A DNA stretch of 54,395 nt from a virus: positions 1-54,395 of the IMG/VR virus record IMGVR_UViG_3300042922_001429. One strand, written 5' to 3'. Below the pieces are notes generated by a model that searched no databases, was not told the origin of the DNA, and saw only the letters and a program-made list of their open reading frames with translations. A program made the translations under genes and the position numbers. Below are positions 29,601 through 37,900 of the stretch, one piece after another. Within the stretch, counting starts at the first letter, position 1. The number at the start of each line of letters is the position of its first letter.

Positions 29601-29857
29601 GATAAAGTTGTTTTTTCAGCATTATCAAATTCTTCATGTCCAGGACATCCACCGCCAAAAGGATCAAATCCGATGCATTTGCTGCTTGTCGGCATAAGTT
29701 TATGCCCAAGTGCTTGCAGTCTGGCAATCTCCGCTCTTGCCTCGGCATCGGATAATGTTTTTCCATTATCATCTTCCATGATATTAATCTTCTTTCTCTT
29801 GTAGTTTCTTAGTAATCCTTCCAGATTTACGCTCATGTGGTGAATTGTTCTTTTCAT
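29597..29857 (-). CDS. small phage protein with Gly/Cys motif
   Basis: An 86-residue protein with a basic N-terminus, a helix (TLSDAEARAEIARLQALG) and a terminal CIGFDPFGGGCPGHE motif with two Cys and a His that could bind a metal. First gene of the leftward accessory operon, reading from the promoter at 29948-29955. It overlaps the ASCH gene by 4 bases. No function known. Confidence 0.55.
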   Translation of the reverse strand: MKRTIHHMSVNLEGLLRNYKRKKINIMEDDNGKTLSDAEARAEIARLQALGHKLMPTSSKCIGFDPFGGGCPGHEEFDNAEKTTLS

Positions 29858-29947
29858 AAAAAGTTATTTAAGTTTTAAGCGATAAAAAACCGCCTTTTGT
29901 TTTATCGATATGATTGATTTAAAACGCATATCTATTTCATTACTTGA

Positions 29948-29955
29948 CAAAGGTA
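29948..29955 (-). promoter_or_regulatory. leftward -7 element TACCTTTG
   Basis: The minus strand reads TACCTTTG, matching TAnnTTTG, about 90 bases before the first leftward accessory gene. Palindrome copy B begins 10 bases upstream of it in reading direction. No TTG at the expected -33 place. Confidence 0.5.
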
Positions 29956-29965
29956 TAAAAAATAA

Positions 29966-29982
29966 TACACCTATTGGGTGTA
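29966..29982. promoter_or_regulatory. palindrome copy B, TACACCTATTGGGTGTA
   Basis: Identical over 17 bases to the palindrome at 16245-16261. It sits between the leftward -7 box (29948-29955) and the rightward -7 box (29991-29998), 10 and 8 bases from them, so one bound protein could control the accessory and late operons together. Confidence 0.65.
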
Positions 29983-29990
29983 TTTATGAT

Positions 29991-29998
29991 TATTTTTG
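29991..29998 (+). promoter_or_regulatory. late operon -7 element TATTTTTG
   Basis: TATTTTTG matches TAnnTTTG, 21 bases before the scaffold-like gene at 30020. The only upstream TTG lies in the palindrome with a 14-base spacer, too short for a constitutive promoter, which fits a promoter needing an activator. Confidence 0.55.
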
Positions 29999-30019
29999 AG
30001 TTTTAAAATAAAAATCAAA

Positions 30020-30628
30020 ATGATTAACCCAATTGTAAAAAAACATTTCCTAAAAAATGGGCTTTCTGAAAAGGCGTTACAGGGATTATCTGATTCTATT
30101 ACGGGTTCACTTGGTGAAAACGCAACTGATGAAGAAATAACTGCTCAATGTGTGGTTTTTGAACCGCTTGCCAAAACTTTCCAATCAGAGATTGATGCGA
30201 GAGTAACTGCTGCAACTAAAAAGAAAGAACAAGAAGGAAAAACTGTTGAAGGGGCTACTACAGAACCTGCAACTGAACCAGGTAAAGATGCCGATCCTTT
30301 GCTTTTGGCTATTCAAGAACTTTCTAAAACTGTAAAGGGCTTGCAAACTGAAAAAGCTGTAGAAACAAACAATCAAAAAGTAATTAACGGATTAAAAGCT
30401 CTAAAAATGACTGATAAGGAAATCGAATCTGTTATGCTCGGAAGAAGCTTTGAAGCCGAAGATGGAATTGAAGAGTTTGTTGCTAAACAAGGTGAGTATT
30501 ACTCTGAAATCTTACAAACAAGAACAGAAGCAGCTGCCGGAGAAGGATATGTTGCTCCAAGTTCAGTTGGGAATCAAAACCAAGCTCAGAAGAAAGCAGA
30601 TGTTGAAGCTTTCAATAAAACTTTCTAA
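30020..30628 (+). CDS. putative scaffolding protein
   Basis: A 202-residue protein from the ATG at 30020; an upstream TTG is open but lies on the promoter. It has a helical N-terminus, an Ala/Thr/Glu/Pro-rich linker (about residues 75-95), a coiled-coil segment (PLLLAIQELSKTVKGLQTEK) and a C-terminal part ending AQKKADVEAFNKTF. A charged helical protein just before decoration and capsid genes is the usual scaffold position. First gene of the late operon. Assignment by position and composition. Confidence 0.65.
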   Translation: MINPIVKKHFLKNGLSEKALQGLSDSITGSLGENATDEEITAQCVVFEPLAKTFQSEIDARVTAATKKKEQEGKTVEGATTEPATEPGKDADPLLLAIQELSKTVKGLQTEKAVETNNQKVINGLKALKMTDKEIESVMLGRSFEAEDGIEEFVAKQGEYYSEILQTRTEAAAGEGYVAPSSVGNQNQAQKKADVEAFNKTF

Positions 30629-30655
30629 GAGCATTAACAACCTAACAAAAACAAA

Positions 30656-31027
30656 ATGGGATATTTAGAGCCTAAATCTACAAGCGGATCAAGAACGATC
30701 CCGATTTTCCAAAAAGTTTTGGAAACTGCTAGAGGTGGTTTTACTCTCGATGCTACAGGCCTCACTGCTAATCAAACTATTCCGGCAGGAACTCCTATCG
30801 CATTTGATGAAGAAACCAGAAAAGCGAAAAAAGCAACATTAACAGGTACCGCTCCCAATCAAACTACAGATGCAAAAGGTCTTTTGTATACTGATGTTGT
30901 GATTGAAGATAACGCTCCTATCGATGTAGTTCTTAGAGGGACTGTATACGTAAGAAGAGTAGCTGCAGGGATCGACCCTGTTCACAGAAAAGCCATGCCG
31001 CTAATCATTTTCTCTGAATCTCGATAA
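30656..31027 (+). CDS. head decoration-like protein
   Basis: A 123-residue beta-rich protein (GFTLDATGLTANQTIPAGTP; PIDVVLRGTVYVRRVAAGID). The small beta-tulip-like pattern with I-P-A-G-T-P-I-x-F-D and V-x-L-R-G-T-V-Y resembles capsid decoration proteins (lambda gpD functional class) in this gene position. It would stabilise the expanded capsid. Family match is by pattern, not certain. Confidence 0.65.
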   Translation: MGYLEPKSTSGSRTIPIFQKVLETARGGFTLDATGLTANQTIPAGTPIAFDEETRKAKKATLTGTAPNQTTDAKGLLYTDVVIEDNAPIDVVLRGTVYVRRVAAGIDPVHRKAMPLIIFSESR

Positions 31028-31047
31028 TCTCCTAAAAAATTTAAAAA

Positions 31048-32157
31048 ATGGCAAAAGAAACAACCGTTTTTGGAAGCGTCGTAGATCAAGAGACGTTACA
31101 ATTGATGATCGATACGAGATTAGAGAAATTTAATACTCCTTGGTACTCAAAATACTTTGATTTTGCATTACCGCAAGTTTCACTTACCTACAGCTCAGTC
31201 TTAGGAAACTCAGTTATTACTCCAGCTGCATCTTATGTGACTAGAGATGGCGAAACTCCCTTGAGAAGCCGTGAAACTTTAGCATCTATCAATGGAAAGA
31301 TTCCACCAATTAAGGTGATGAGAGATCTTGACGAAGAGCAGTATCGTAACTACAAAGTTTTGCAGGAAATGAAAGCCATTACCGATCAAAACAAAAAGAA
31401 TCAAGCTTTAAAATTGATCTGGGATGACATGAAATATGTTGCCGAAGCAGTTGATAAAAGACTTGACTTTACGGTAGCGGAAATGGTTTCAACTGGTAAA
31501 ATTACAATCACTGAAGATAACAACCCGGATGGTATTGTTGTCGGCGAAGTTGATTTGCAGATGCCTGATGAAAATAGAGTGAATGCAGATGTGGCATGGT
31601 CTAGTACTGCGACTTCAAAACCTATCACAGATATCGTTAATCTAGTAAATGAAGCTTCTGCAAGAGGTATTTCATTTGCGAAAATGTTGATCGATAAAGG
31701 CACTTTGCTAAACTTTATGCAGTCTAAAGAAGTGAAAGATACAGTAGGAACTTTCTTCGGTCTTTCATCTGCTGCAAGAAGTTCTCAGACAGCTCCATTG
31801 ACAACTGACAGAATCAACGAATATATGACAGCTGCAGAGTTGCCGGTATTCGAGATTGCTGATATCAGAATTCCAATTGAGAAAGATGGTACCTCTACGA
31901 TCTTCAAACCTTTCGAAGCCACAAATGTTGCTTTCATTCCTGATGGAAAGTTAGGAGAGATTAAAAACGCTCTCGCTATGGAAGAAATGGAGCCTGTAAA
32001 GAACGTAATCTACACAACAAAAGGTAGAACGTTGATTTCTAAATGGAATCAAAACGAGCCTTTCAAAGAGTGGACAAAAGCAGAATTGAACGCATTCCCG
32101 GTAGTGAATACTATCAAATATATCTATTTGTTGAGCACAAGTAAATCATTCGACTAA
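31048..32157 (+). CDS. major capsid protein
   Basis: A 369-residue protein with features of the phage major capsid protein E class: N-terminal region with WYSKYFDFALPQVSLTYSSV, DGETPLRSRETLASINGKIP, KVMRDLDEEQYRNYKVL, a helical spine (DMKYVAEAVDKRLDFTVAEM), then FIPDGKLGEIKNALAMEEME and the C-terminal WTKAELNAFPVVNTIKYIYL. Expected HK97-type fold. It follows the scaffold and decoration genes and is followed by connector genes, the normal head order. Confidence 0.88.
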   Translation: MAKETTVFGSVVDQETLQLMIDTRLEKFNTPWYSKYFDFALPQVSLTYSSVLGNSVITPAASYVTRDGETPLRSRETLASINGKIPPIKVMRDLDEEQYRNYKVLQEMKAITDQNKKNQALKLIWDDMKYVAEAVDKRLDFTVAEMVSTGKITITEDNNPDGIVVGEVDLQMPDENRVNADVAWSSTATSKPITDIVNLVNEASARGISFAKMLIDKGTLLNFMQSKEVKDTVGTFFGLSSAARSSQTAPLTTDRINEYMTAAELPVFEIADIRIPIEKDGTSTIFKPFEATNVAFIPDGKLGEIKNALAMEEMEPVKNVIYTTKGRTLISKWNQNEPFKEWTKAELNAFPVVNTIKYIYLLSTSKSFD

Positions 32158-32159
32158 AA

Positions 32160-32486
32160 ATGCCAATAACTAATAAGGATTATTTCCAAAGCAGACTTAA
32201 ACGATTGTCAATCACTATGAGTGATGAAGATCTTGAAGTGTTTTTTGTTTCAAAACAAATTACCGGAACAAGCGATCTTACTAAACCTGATGATATGGAT
32301 AAGGCTTTCATGGAGATAGTCCTTGAGTTATTGATAACGCCTGATATTTCTGAAGATGATTATTCCATCAAATACGATAGAAAAGCTTTAGAGAGTTGGT
32401 ACGCAATGGAATGCACCAGATTAGGAATCGAAAACCTTTTAAATAAGGGTAAGGTTCAGGTAAAAGACATTAGTTCATTAGCATGA
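32160..32486 (+). CDS. head-tail connector protein
   Basis: A 108-residue helical protein (MPITNKDYFQSRLKRLSITM; AFMEIVLELLITPDISEDDY; LGIENLLNKGKVQVKDISSL) with the shape and position of DUF6706-like or gp6-like adaptors that attach below the portal. It starts 2 bases after the capsid stop and overlaps the next gene by 4 bases. Assignment by position and pattern. Confidence 0.65.
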   Translation: MPITNKDYFQSRLKRLSITMSDEDLEVFFVSKQITGTSDLTKPDDMDKAFMEIVLELLITPDISEDDYSIKYDRKALESWYAMECTRLGIENLLNKGKVQVKDISSLA

Positions 32487-32803
32487 AACAATATCCTTAT
32501 GATCTTTATGTGGTTACAAATGGCGAAGGCGGAGTTGATGAAAATGGCTTTCCTATTCCATCAGAATCGGTAGAAGCTTTTCACTGTAAATGCAGAGAAA
32601 GAGCTGCTGGATCCGGAAATATTGTAGCAACTGAATCAGGTGAGATTATAAATTATGCTTCTAAAGTTGTAATGCCTTTAGGTACTCCGAAAATAGAAGC
32701 TAATTCAAAGATCATCATCAAACATGGAGAAAAGATTATTCTTTCGGGAAATGTAATCAGATTCTCAGATTCTCCACAATTACACTGTAGGTTATGGGTG
32801 TAG
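32483..32803 (+). CDS. head closure or minor capsid protein
   Basis: A 106-residue beta-rich protein (YPYDLYVVTNGEGGVDENGF; HCKCRERAAGSGNIVATESG; SKIIIKHGEKIILSGNVIRF). The layout of a small beta barrel after the connector is that of head-closure (stopper) proteins. It overlaps both neighbours. Function by position. Confidence 0.6.
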   Translation: MKQYPYDLYVVTNGEGGVDENGFPIPSESVEAFHCKCRERAAGSGNIVATESGEIINYASKVVMPLGTPKIEANSKIIIKHGEKIILSGNVIRFSDSPQLHCRLWV

Positions 32804-33273
32804 AGCCGAAATTCAACATGTCAGACATCAATAGTTATCTCCAGAAACGCTTAGATACTTTAGATGGTCTGATGATCAGAAACCTCAACTTGTTGGGGAT
32901 GGAATGTGTGAATTTGGCAAAGAGCCTTGACACTTACACTGACAGAACTGGAAATCTAAGAAACTCGATCGGATATGTTGTCATAAAGCATGGAAATGTA
33001 GTCAGTTCAGTTTTTGAAGAAGGTAAGCGAGGTCCTGATTTCGATTCTAAGGAAGTTCCAGGAGAAAGAGTGGGAGAGATCTTCGCTAAATCATTAGCTA
33101 AAGATTTTAAAAACGGATATGCGGTGATTGTCGTTGCCGGGATGGAATACGCAAGTTATATCGAAGATGTCAAACATTTAGATGTTATCGCTCCAGCTCA
33201 AGCATTCGCACAAACAAGAATTAATCAGATTGCACAAAGCATTGTCAATTCAATGAGAGCAGCTAAATGGTAA
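32794..33273 (+). CDS. HK97 gp10-like tail completion protein
   Basis: A 159-residue protein with the gp10-like pattern: a helical N-terminus, YTDRTGNLRNSIGYVVIKHG (the T-G-N-L-R-x-S-I signature), then a beta sheet (YAVIVVAGMEYASYIEDV) and a C-terminal helix. This family joins head and tail. A second start at the Met near residue 9 is possible. It overlaps both neighbours. Confidence 0.78.
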   Translation: MGVEPKFNMSDINSYLQKRLDTLDGLMIRNLNLLGMECVNLAKSLDTYTDRTGNLRNSIGYVVIKHGNVVSSVFEEGKRGPDFDSKEVPGERVGEIFAKSLAKDFKNGYAVIVVAGMEYASYIEDVKHLDVIAPAQAFAQTRINQIAQSIVNSMRAAKW

Positions 33274-33665
33274 CAACTTTCGAACTAAAATCAATCGTCT
33301 ACAATCTAGTAAAAGTTTCCGCTTTCAAAACTATTTTGAATGGAGATATCTACATTGATGAAAGGCCATTGAATTCAGATAAGAATGATATTGTTATTGG
33401 GGCGCTTTCGATTCCAAATGAGGTTTTAATGCCTTCTACTGTTTTGATAAATATCTACGCAAAAAACATCAAATCAGGAACTACTGACGTACCAAATTTG
33501 GCGGTCCTAAATAATGCTACAAAACTTATCATGCCTTTGGTAGATGAGATCTATCTGGAAAGCAAAAAAACTTATCTGGAAATAGAATACCAGAGAGATT
33601 ACAAAGTTGACGGAGCTAATGAAAGGGTTTCTGTCATTCGATTAAAAACAAGAACAATTAATTAA
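33267..33665 (+). CDS. tail terminator-like protein
   Basis: A 132-residue alpha-beta protein (FELKSIVYNLVKVSAFKTIL; NDIVIGALSIPNEVLMPSTV; VLINIYAKNI; LEIEYQRDYKV; SVIRLKTRTIN). Position between the gp10-like protein and the tail tube, together with this strand pattern, matches tail terminators that cap the tail tube. It starts inside the end of the previous gene. Confidence 0.62.
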   Translation: MVTTFELKSIVYNLVKVSAFKTILNGDIYIDERPLNSDKNDIVIGALSIPNEVLMPSTVLINIYAKNIKSGTTDVPNLAVLNNATKLIMPLVDEIYLESKKTYLEIEYQRDYKVDGANERVSVIRLKTRTIN

Positions 33666-33678
33666 TAATAAATACAAA

Positions 33679-34179
33679 ATGGCTTGGACATTCGGTGTAA
33701 AAAGAATCCTATCAGGCGACAAAGCTGTCGATGGAGGTATGGGAACCGTGCTTACAGAGCACGATGAACATTTGAAAGGAACGGTAGTTCTTGAAACTAC
33801 AGACGAAACAATTAACTGGGTAGAAACTGAAGAAAAAGGAAAAAGAATCGCTATCGGTCAAAACGATGCTGAAACTACTTTGACTTTTGAAATTGCCAAT
33901 CCTTCTTTGGAAACACAGGCTTACTATTTAGGTGGTGAGGTTGTGACAACGTCAGGGAAGAAAAGCTACGCTGTACCAGCTCAGAGAGAAATCATCGAAA
34001 AATCATTCACCCTTGAAACAAAAGTAGGATATGATATCGATGTAACTAACGGGAAAGTGATGGCAACTCCAATCGGAGGTACGGTAGGAACTGAAGGTGT
34101 ATTAACAATGAAAGTTGTTGTTACCGTACAGGCTCCGGAGAAAGAAGGCGAAGATGCTTTGGTCTACAGAGAGAAATAA
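33679..34179 (+). CDS. major tail tube protein
   Basis: A 166-residue beta-rich protein (SGDKAVDGGMGTVLTEHDEH; GTVVLETTDETINWVETEEK; DAETTLTFEIANPSLETQAY), typical of siphophage tail tube subunits, which stack as hexameric rings around the tape measure. It is followed by a strong terminator hairpin, which would let tube protein be made in excess of downstream genes. Confidence 0.78.
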   Translation: MAWTFGVKRILSGDKAVDGGMGTVLTEHDEHLKGTVVLETTDETINWVETEEKGKRIAIGQNDAETTLTFEIANPSLETQAYYLGGEVVTTSGKKSYAVPAQREIIEKSFTLETKVGYDIDVTNGKVMATPIGGTVGTEGVLTMKVVVTVQAPEKEGEDALVYREK

Positions 34180-34201
34180 ACCTGATTACTAAATTAAATG
34201 C

Positions 34202-34233
34202 AAATCCGTCTGCATTTCTGTAGACGGATTTTT
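34202..34233 (+). terminator. partial terminator inside the late operon
   Basis: AAATCCGTCT and AGACGGATTT form a perfect 10-bp stem around GCATTTCTGT, then TTC. It lies between the tail tube gene and the chaperone gene in the same direction, so it probably attenuates rather than stops late transcription. Confidence 0.8.
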
Positions 34234-34239
34234 CTTAAA

Positions 34240-34755
34240 ATGGAATTACAAGAAGATACATTTCAAAAGTTCGTTGACGAAAGTCTGACTAAAGAACAAC
34301 AGGAAGAAAAAGAAGCTGATCTCTTAATTGAGAAGGGTTTTTTCTTCAATGTCGGAAAAAGAGAAATCCATATTAAGCCTCTGGTTTTTGGAACGATCAC
34401 TCAAGCAAATAAACATGCTGTAAATCTCAAGATCAACATTTTAAGCGATGATAATACATCAGTTTTCAAAGAGGTTGATCGAAATGTTGATCCCTTAATG
34501 AAATTCATAGCAGTGTGTGTGCTTCATAAAAAGTGGAAGATTAAACTTTTTTCAGTATTACTAGCAAAGTATCTGAAGTGGAAATTAAGTCCACAAATAG
34601 CCTTAAAAATTACACTGGCGATTCTTCAAATGTATGATATCGCAAATTTTATAACCTCTATCAGGTTAATCGGACAAACGACAATAACGAGTCCGAAGGA
34701 GACCAGTCTGGTAGATGGGAAAATACCGGTCTCAAATCCATCTATGGAACAGTAG
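34240..34755 (+). CDS. tail assembly chaperone (gpG-like)
   Basis: A 171-residue helical protein from the ATG at 34240, just after the attenuator. It lies between the tail tube and tape measure genes, the fixed place of the gpG/gpGT chaperone pair, which coats the tape measure protein during tail assembly. The canonical slippery heptamer A AAT TTT at 34644-34650 is in the correct phase, so some ribosomes should shift to the -1 frame and make a 244-residue fusion with the following frame. The 0-frame tail after the slip site is short and polar. Confidence 0.78.
   Translation: MELQEDTFQKFVDESLTKEQQEEKEADLLIEKGFFFNVGKREIHIKPLVFGTITQANKHAVNLKINILSDDNTSVFKEVDRNVDPLMKFIAVCVLHKKWKIKLFSVLLAKYLKWKLSPQIALKITLAILQMYDIANFITSIRLIGQTTITSPKETSLVDGKIPVSNPSMEQ
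34644..34650 (+). other. -1 frameshift slippery site A AAT TTT
   Basis: The heptamer fits X XXY YYZ with codons AAT TTT in the chaperone frame. The -1 frame is closed by a TGA at 34635-34637 and open from 34638 to 34973, so the overlap begins just before the slip site. After slippage, reading continues YNLYQVNRTND and onward into the downstream frame. Confidence 0.78.
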
Positions 34756-34763
34756 GATTTGCA

Positions 34764-34973
34764 ATGAAAACTCTAAAAATTTCCTACAAAGAAATAATGT
34801 GGGAGATTCCGTGGGGAACAGTTTTACGAATGTTATCTGACCTACCAAATCAGAAATACATAGACAATAAATCAGAAGATAAGACGAAGGAAGAAACCAA
34901 AGAGCTTACACCTCAGAATAATGCAGACTTCGCAAAACATATACAAGAGCTTAATAAGCGAAATATAAAATAA
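34764..34973 (+). CDS. downstream part of the frameshifted chaperone (gpT-like)
   Basis: A 69-residue frame if read from its first ATG, but the same frame is open without a stop from 34638 and reads sensibly upstream (SGRWENTGLKSIYGTVGFAM before the Met). It is therefore best seen as the C-terminal 107 residues of a -1 frameshift product starting at 34240. The domain (LKISYKEIMWEIPWGTVLRM) would bind the tape measure protein and link it to the tube. A charged low-complexity tail follows. Its stop overlaps the tape measure ATG (TAATG). Confidence 0.7.
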   Translation: MKTLKISYKEIMWEIPWGTVLRMLSDLPNQKYIDNKSEDKTKEETKELTPQNNADFAKHIQELNKRNIK

Positions 34974-37900
34974 TGAATCAGGGAGCTTTACATTTCGATG
35001 CGCTTTTATCCGTTAATAATTTTGATGCCGGTATTGCCCGTATCAAAAGCGGTATCCGTGAAGCTTCTGGAGTAGCAAAAAGAGAAGCTGAATCAATGGA
35101 TTCGGCTTTCCGTAATTTAGGTACTGCCATCGGTGGTTACTTTTCAGCTCAAACCCTATTCTCATTTACTAAAGAACTTATCAATGTAAGAGGTGAATTC
35201 CAGAAAACGGAAATCGCATTCTCTACAATGCTCGGTAGTGCTGATAAGGCTAAGGTGTTAATGGGGGATATGGTTAAGTTAGCAGCTAATACACCATTCT
35301 CATTACAAGATGTATCGAAAGGAGCGAAACAGTTACTTGCATTCCAGGTTCCAGCTAAAGATCTTCTTGAAACTTTAACAAGAATCGGAAACATATCTGC
35401 CGGGGTTTCAGTTCCGATTGATAGAATTATTCTTGCTTATGGTCAGGTAAAAGCTGCCGGAAGATTGATGGGAACTGAAATGCGACAGTTTACCGAAGCA
35501 GGTATTCCAATGTATGCTGAATTAGCCAAAGTTCTAAAGGTTGATGAAACAGCCATAAAAGGAATGGTTGAGGCCGGTAAAGTTGGATTCAAAGATGTTG
35601 AACAGGTGATCAAAAACCTTACAAATGAAGGAGGAATGTTTTTCGAGTTGATGGAAAAACAATCCAAATCAATGTCCGGTAGAGTTTCCAACCTAGGTGA
35701 TCAGTGGGACCAAATGCTCAATAAAATAGGTCAGGCAAATGAAGGGATTTTATATGATGGAATAGAAGGATTAACGCATTTAATTGAGCATTATCAGGAG
35801 TTATTCGAAATGATTAAAACTCTTGTTTTATCCTATGGGGCTTACAAAGCTGCAATTATGGTAACCTCAGCAGCTCAATCCTTGGCTAATAAAACTCTAG
35901 CTACTGAAATAGGTCTTCTATCTTTTTCAGAGAGAATGAAATTAGGTCGTGCGCTTGTTACTCAGAGACAAACTATCGCAACCTTAGCGGAAACTCAAGC
36001 AGAAAAAGCTTCTCTATCCGCAAAATACGCAACGCTTCAAGCTGAGGTTGCGATATTGGCTACTAAAAAACAAAAGGCAGTTGCTTTGGGTATTGAAAGA
36101 GCTCAAGCTGTTGGAAATGCTCAAGTTCAGCTTGCTTTGGCTCAAGCGGAATTAAGATCTATTCAAGCGAACGGAACCGCCAGAGAAGTTTTGATCGCTA
36201 CGAAAAATGTCGAGAAAGCTCAAAATACTGTTATTGCTGCTCAGGAATCTGCTTCCATTGCAAGAACCGCCGCACTAGCTGCCGGAACAAAATTTTATGC
36301 AGTTCAGAAAGAATTGCAAGTTACCGCCACCGCATTATCTGCCGCCGCTACAGATGTAGAAACAGCATCGGAAGCCGCCAACGTTGCCGCAAAAACAGCA
36401 AATGCAATTGCAACTCAACGATTGACAGTTGCTCAATTAGCTCAGACCGTTGCCATGAATGCCGCCGCAAGAGCTGCAGCATTTCTAAATGCTACTTTAT
36501 TCGCAAACCCCTACGCATTAGCTACAGCTTTAATTGTGGCTTTAGGTTATGCAATTTATAAATACAATACAGCCTTAACCGTTGCTGAAGAATCTCAGAA
36601 ACGTATGAATGATGATGCTGCCAATCAAATTGCAACTTTGACTGAGCAAGAAGCGAAAATCAAGGCATTAATAAAAGTTGTTGAAGATCAAACCTCATCA
36701 GAAGACACGAAAGCCGCCGCATATAAACGAATTGCATTACTAACAAATGGCAGATTAGATCAATTAGATGCAGAAGCTGTAAAAACCGGTAAAGCTACCG
36801 GAATGCTTCAGAAATATATTGAGATGCTAAAGTTAGAGGCTGAGGCTAAAAGATACGTTAATGAATTAGGTAGGCTTGAAACTGATACTGAAAATCTTAA
36901 AAACAATCGTAACAACTTCGGTATCGGTGATATGTGGGATGACTTCACCGATTTTGATAGTAGTTTTGATTGGAATTTAAAAGATCGAAAAAAAGAAAGA
37001 GTTGATCGAATAGTCAAAGATAAAGAAGCTGAGAAAAAAGAGATCCAGAAAAAACTAGATGATCTTGCAAAAAGAGGTGTAAATATTACAGAAACCGAAA
37101 TCACAGAAGATAAATCTCCAGCTAAAAAAGGTTGGGCGCAAAAAATTAAAGCTCAGATTGATGAGTTGGAGGCTGCCGCTGATAGCGCACCAACAAGAGC
37201 TGCTTACCAGAAGATCAGAGATAAAATTAAAAAGCTTCAAGAATTATTAAATCCTAAAAAAGAAAAATCAGAAGGTCAGCTGGCTGAAATACTTCCTTTA
37301 GGATCCATTAAAGAACTTCAACAAAGAGCTTCTTTAATTTCTGAAGCAATTGACGTAGCAGTAAATGGTCAGGTGAAACTTCGTAAGCTTGATAAATTCG
37401 GTAAGGATAAAGATAAAAAAGGAAATCCATATTTAACGGGTGAAACAGTAAGTCTTGAAGAAGCGTACAAGAGTCGTGAGGCAATCGAAAACAAGATCAC
37501 ATCCCTTCAGTATAAATCTTTTCAAGAGCGTATTGATGAATCTGAAAGACAGTGGAATAACTATTATAAAATATCTGAATTTTATGGTAAAGAAACTGCT
37601 GACACTCAATATAAAGATCTTTTCAAAGGTGCTAAAAATTATTTAGAATATTTAGAAAAGCAGGAACAAGCATTAAAAAACAAAGCAGAATCCGGGCAAA
37701 TTCTAACCGAAGAAGATAAGAAAAACATTGTATTTCTTCAAGATAAGATTTCAGATCTAAACGGAACAGAAACTCCTTTTGAAAACTTTAAAAAAGGAAT
37801 TGATGATGCTCTAAAATCATTGCCGTCATTAGTTGATCAGATTGAATATTTAGAAAAAGCTGAAAATGATGCATTTTCAAAATCAGGAAGTAATTCTAAT

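Noticed and set aside
34717-34723. GGGAAAA as the chaperone slippery site
   Set aside because: Its phase is wrong for a -1 slip from the chaperone frame; A AAT TTT at 34644 is correctly phased.
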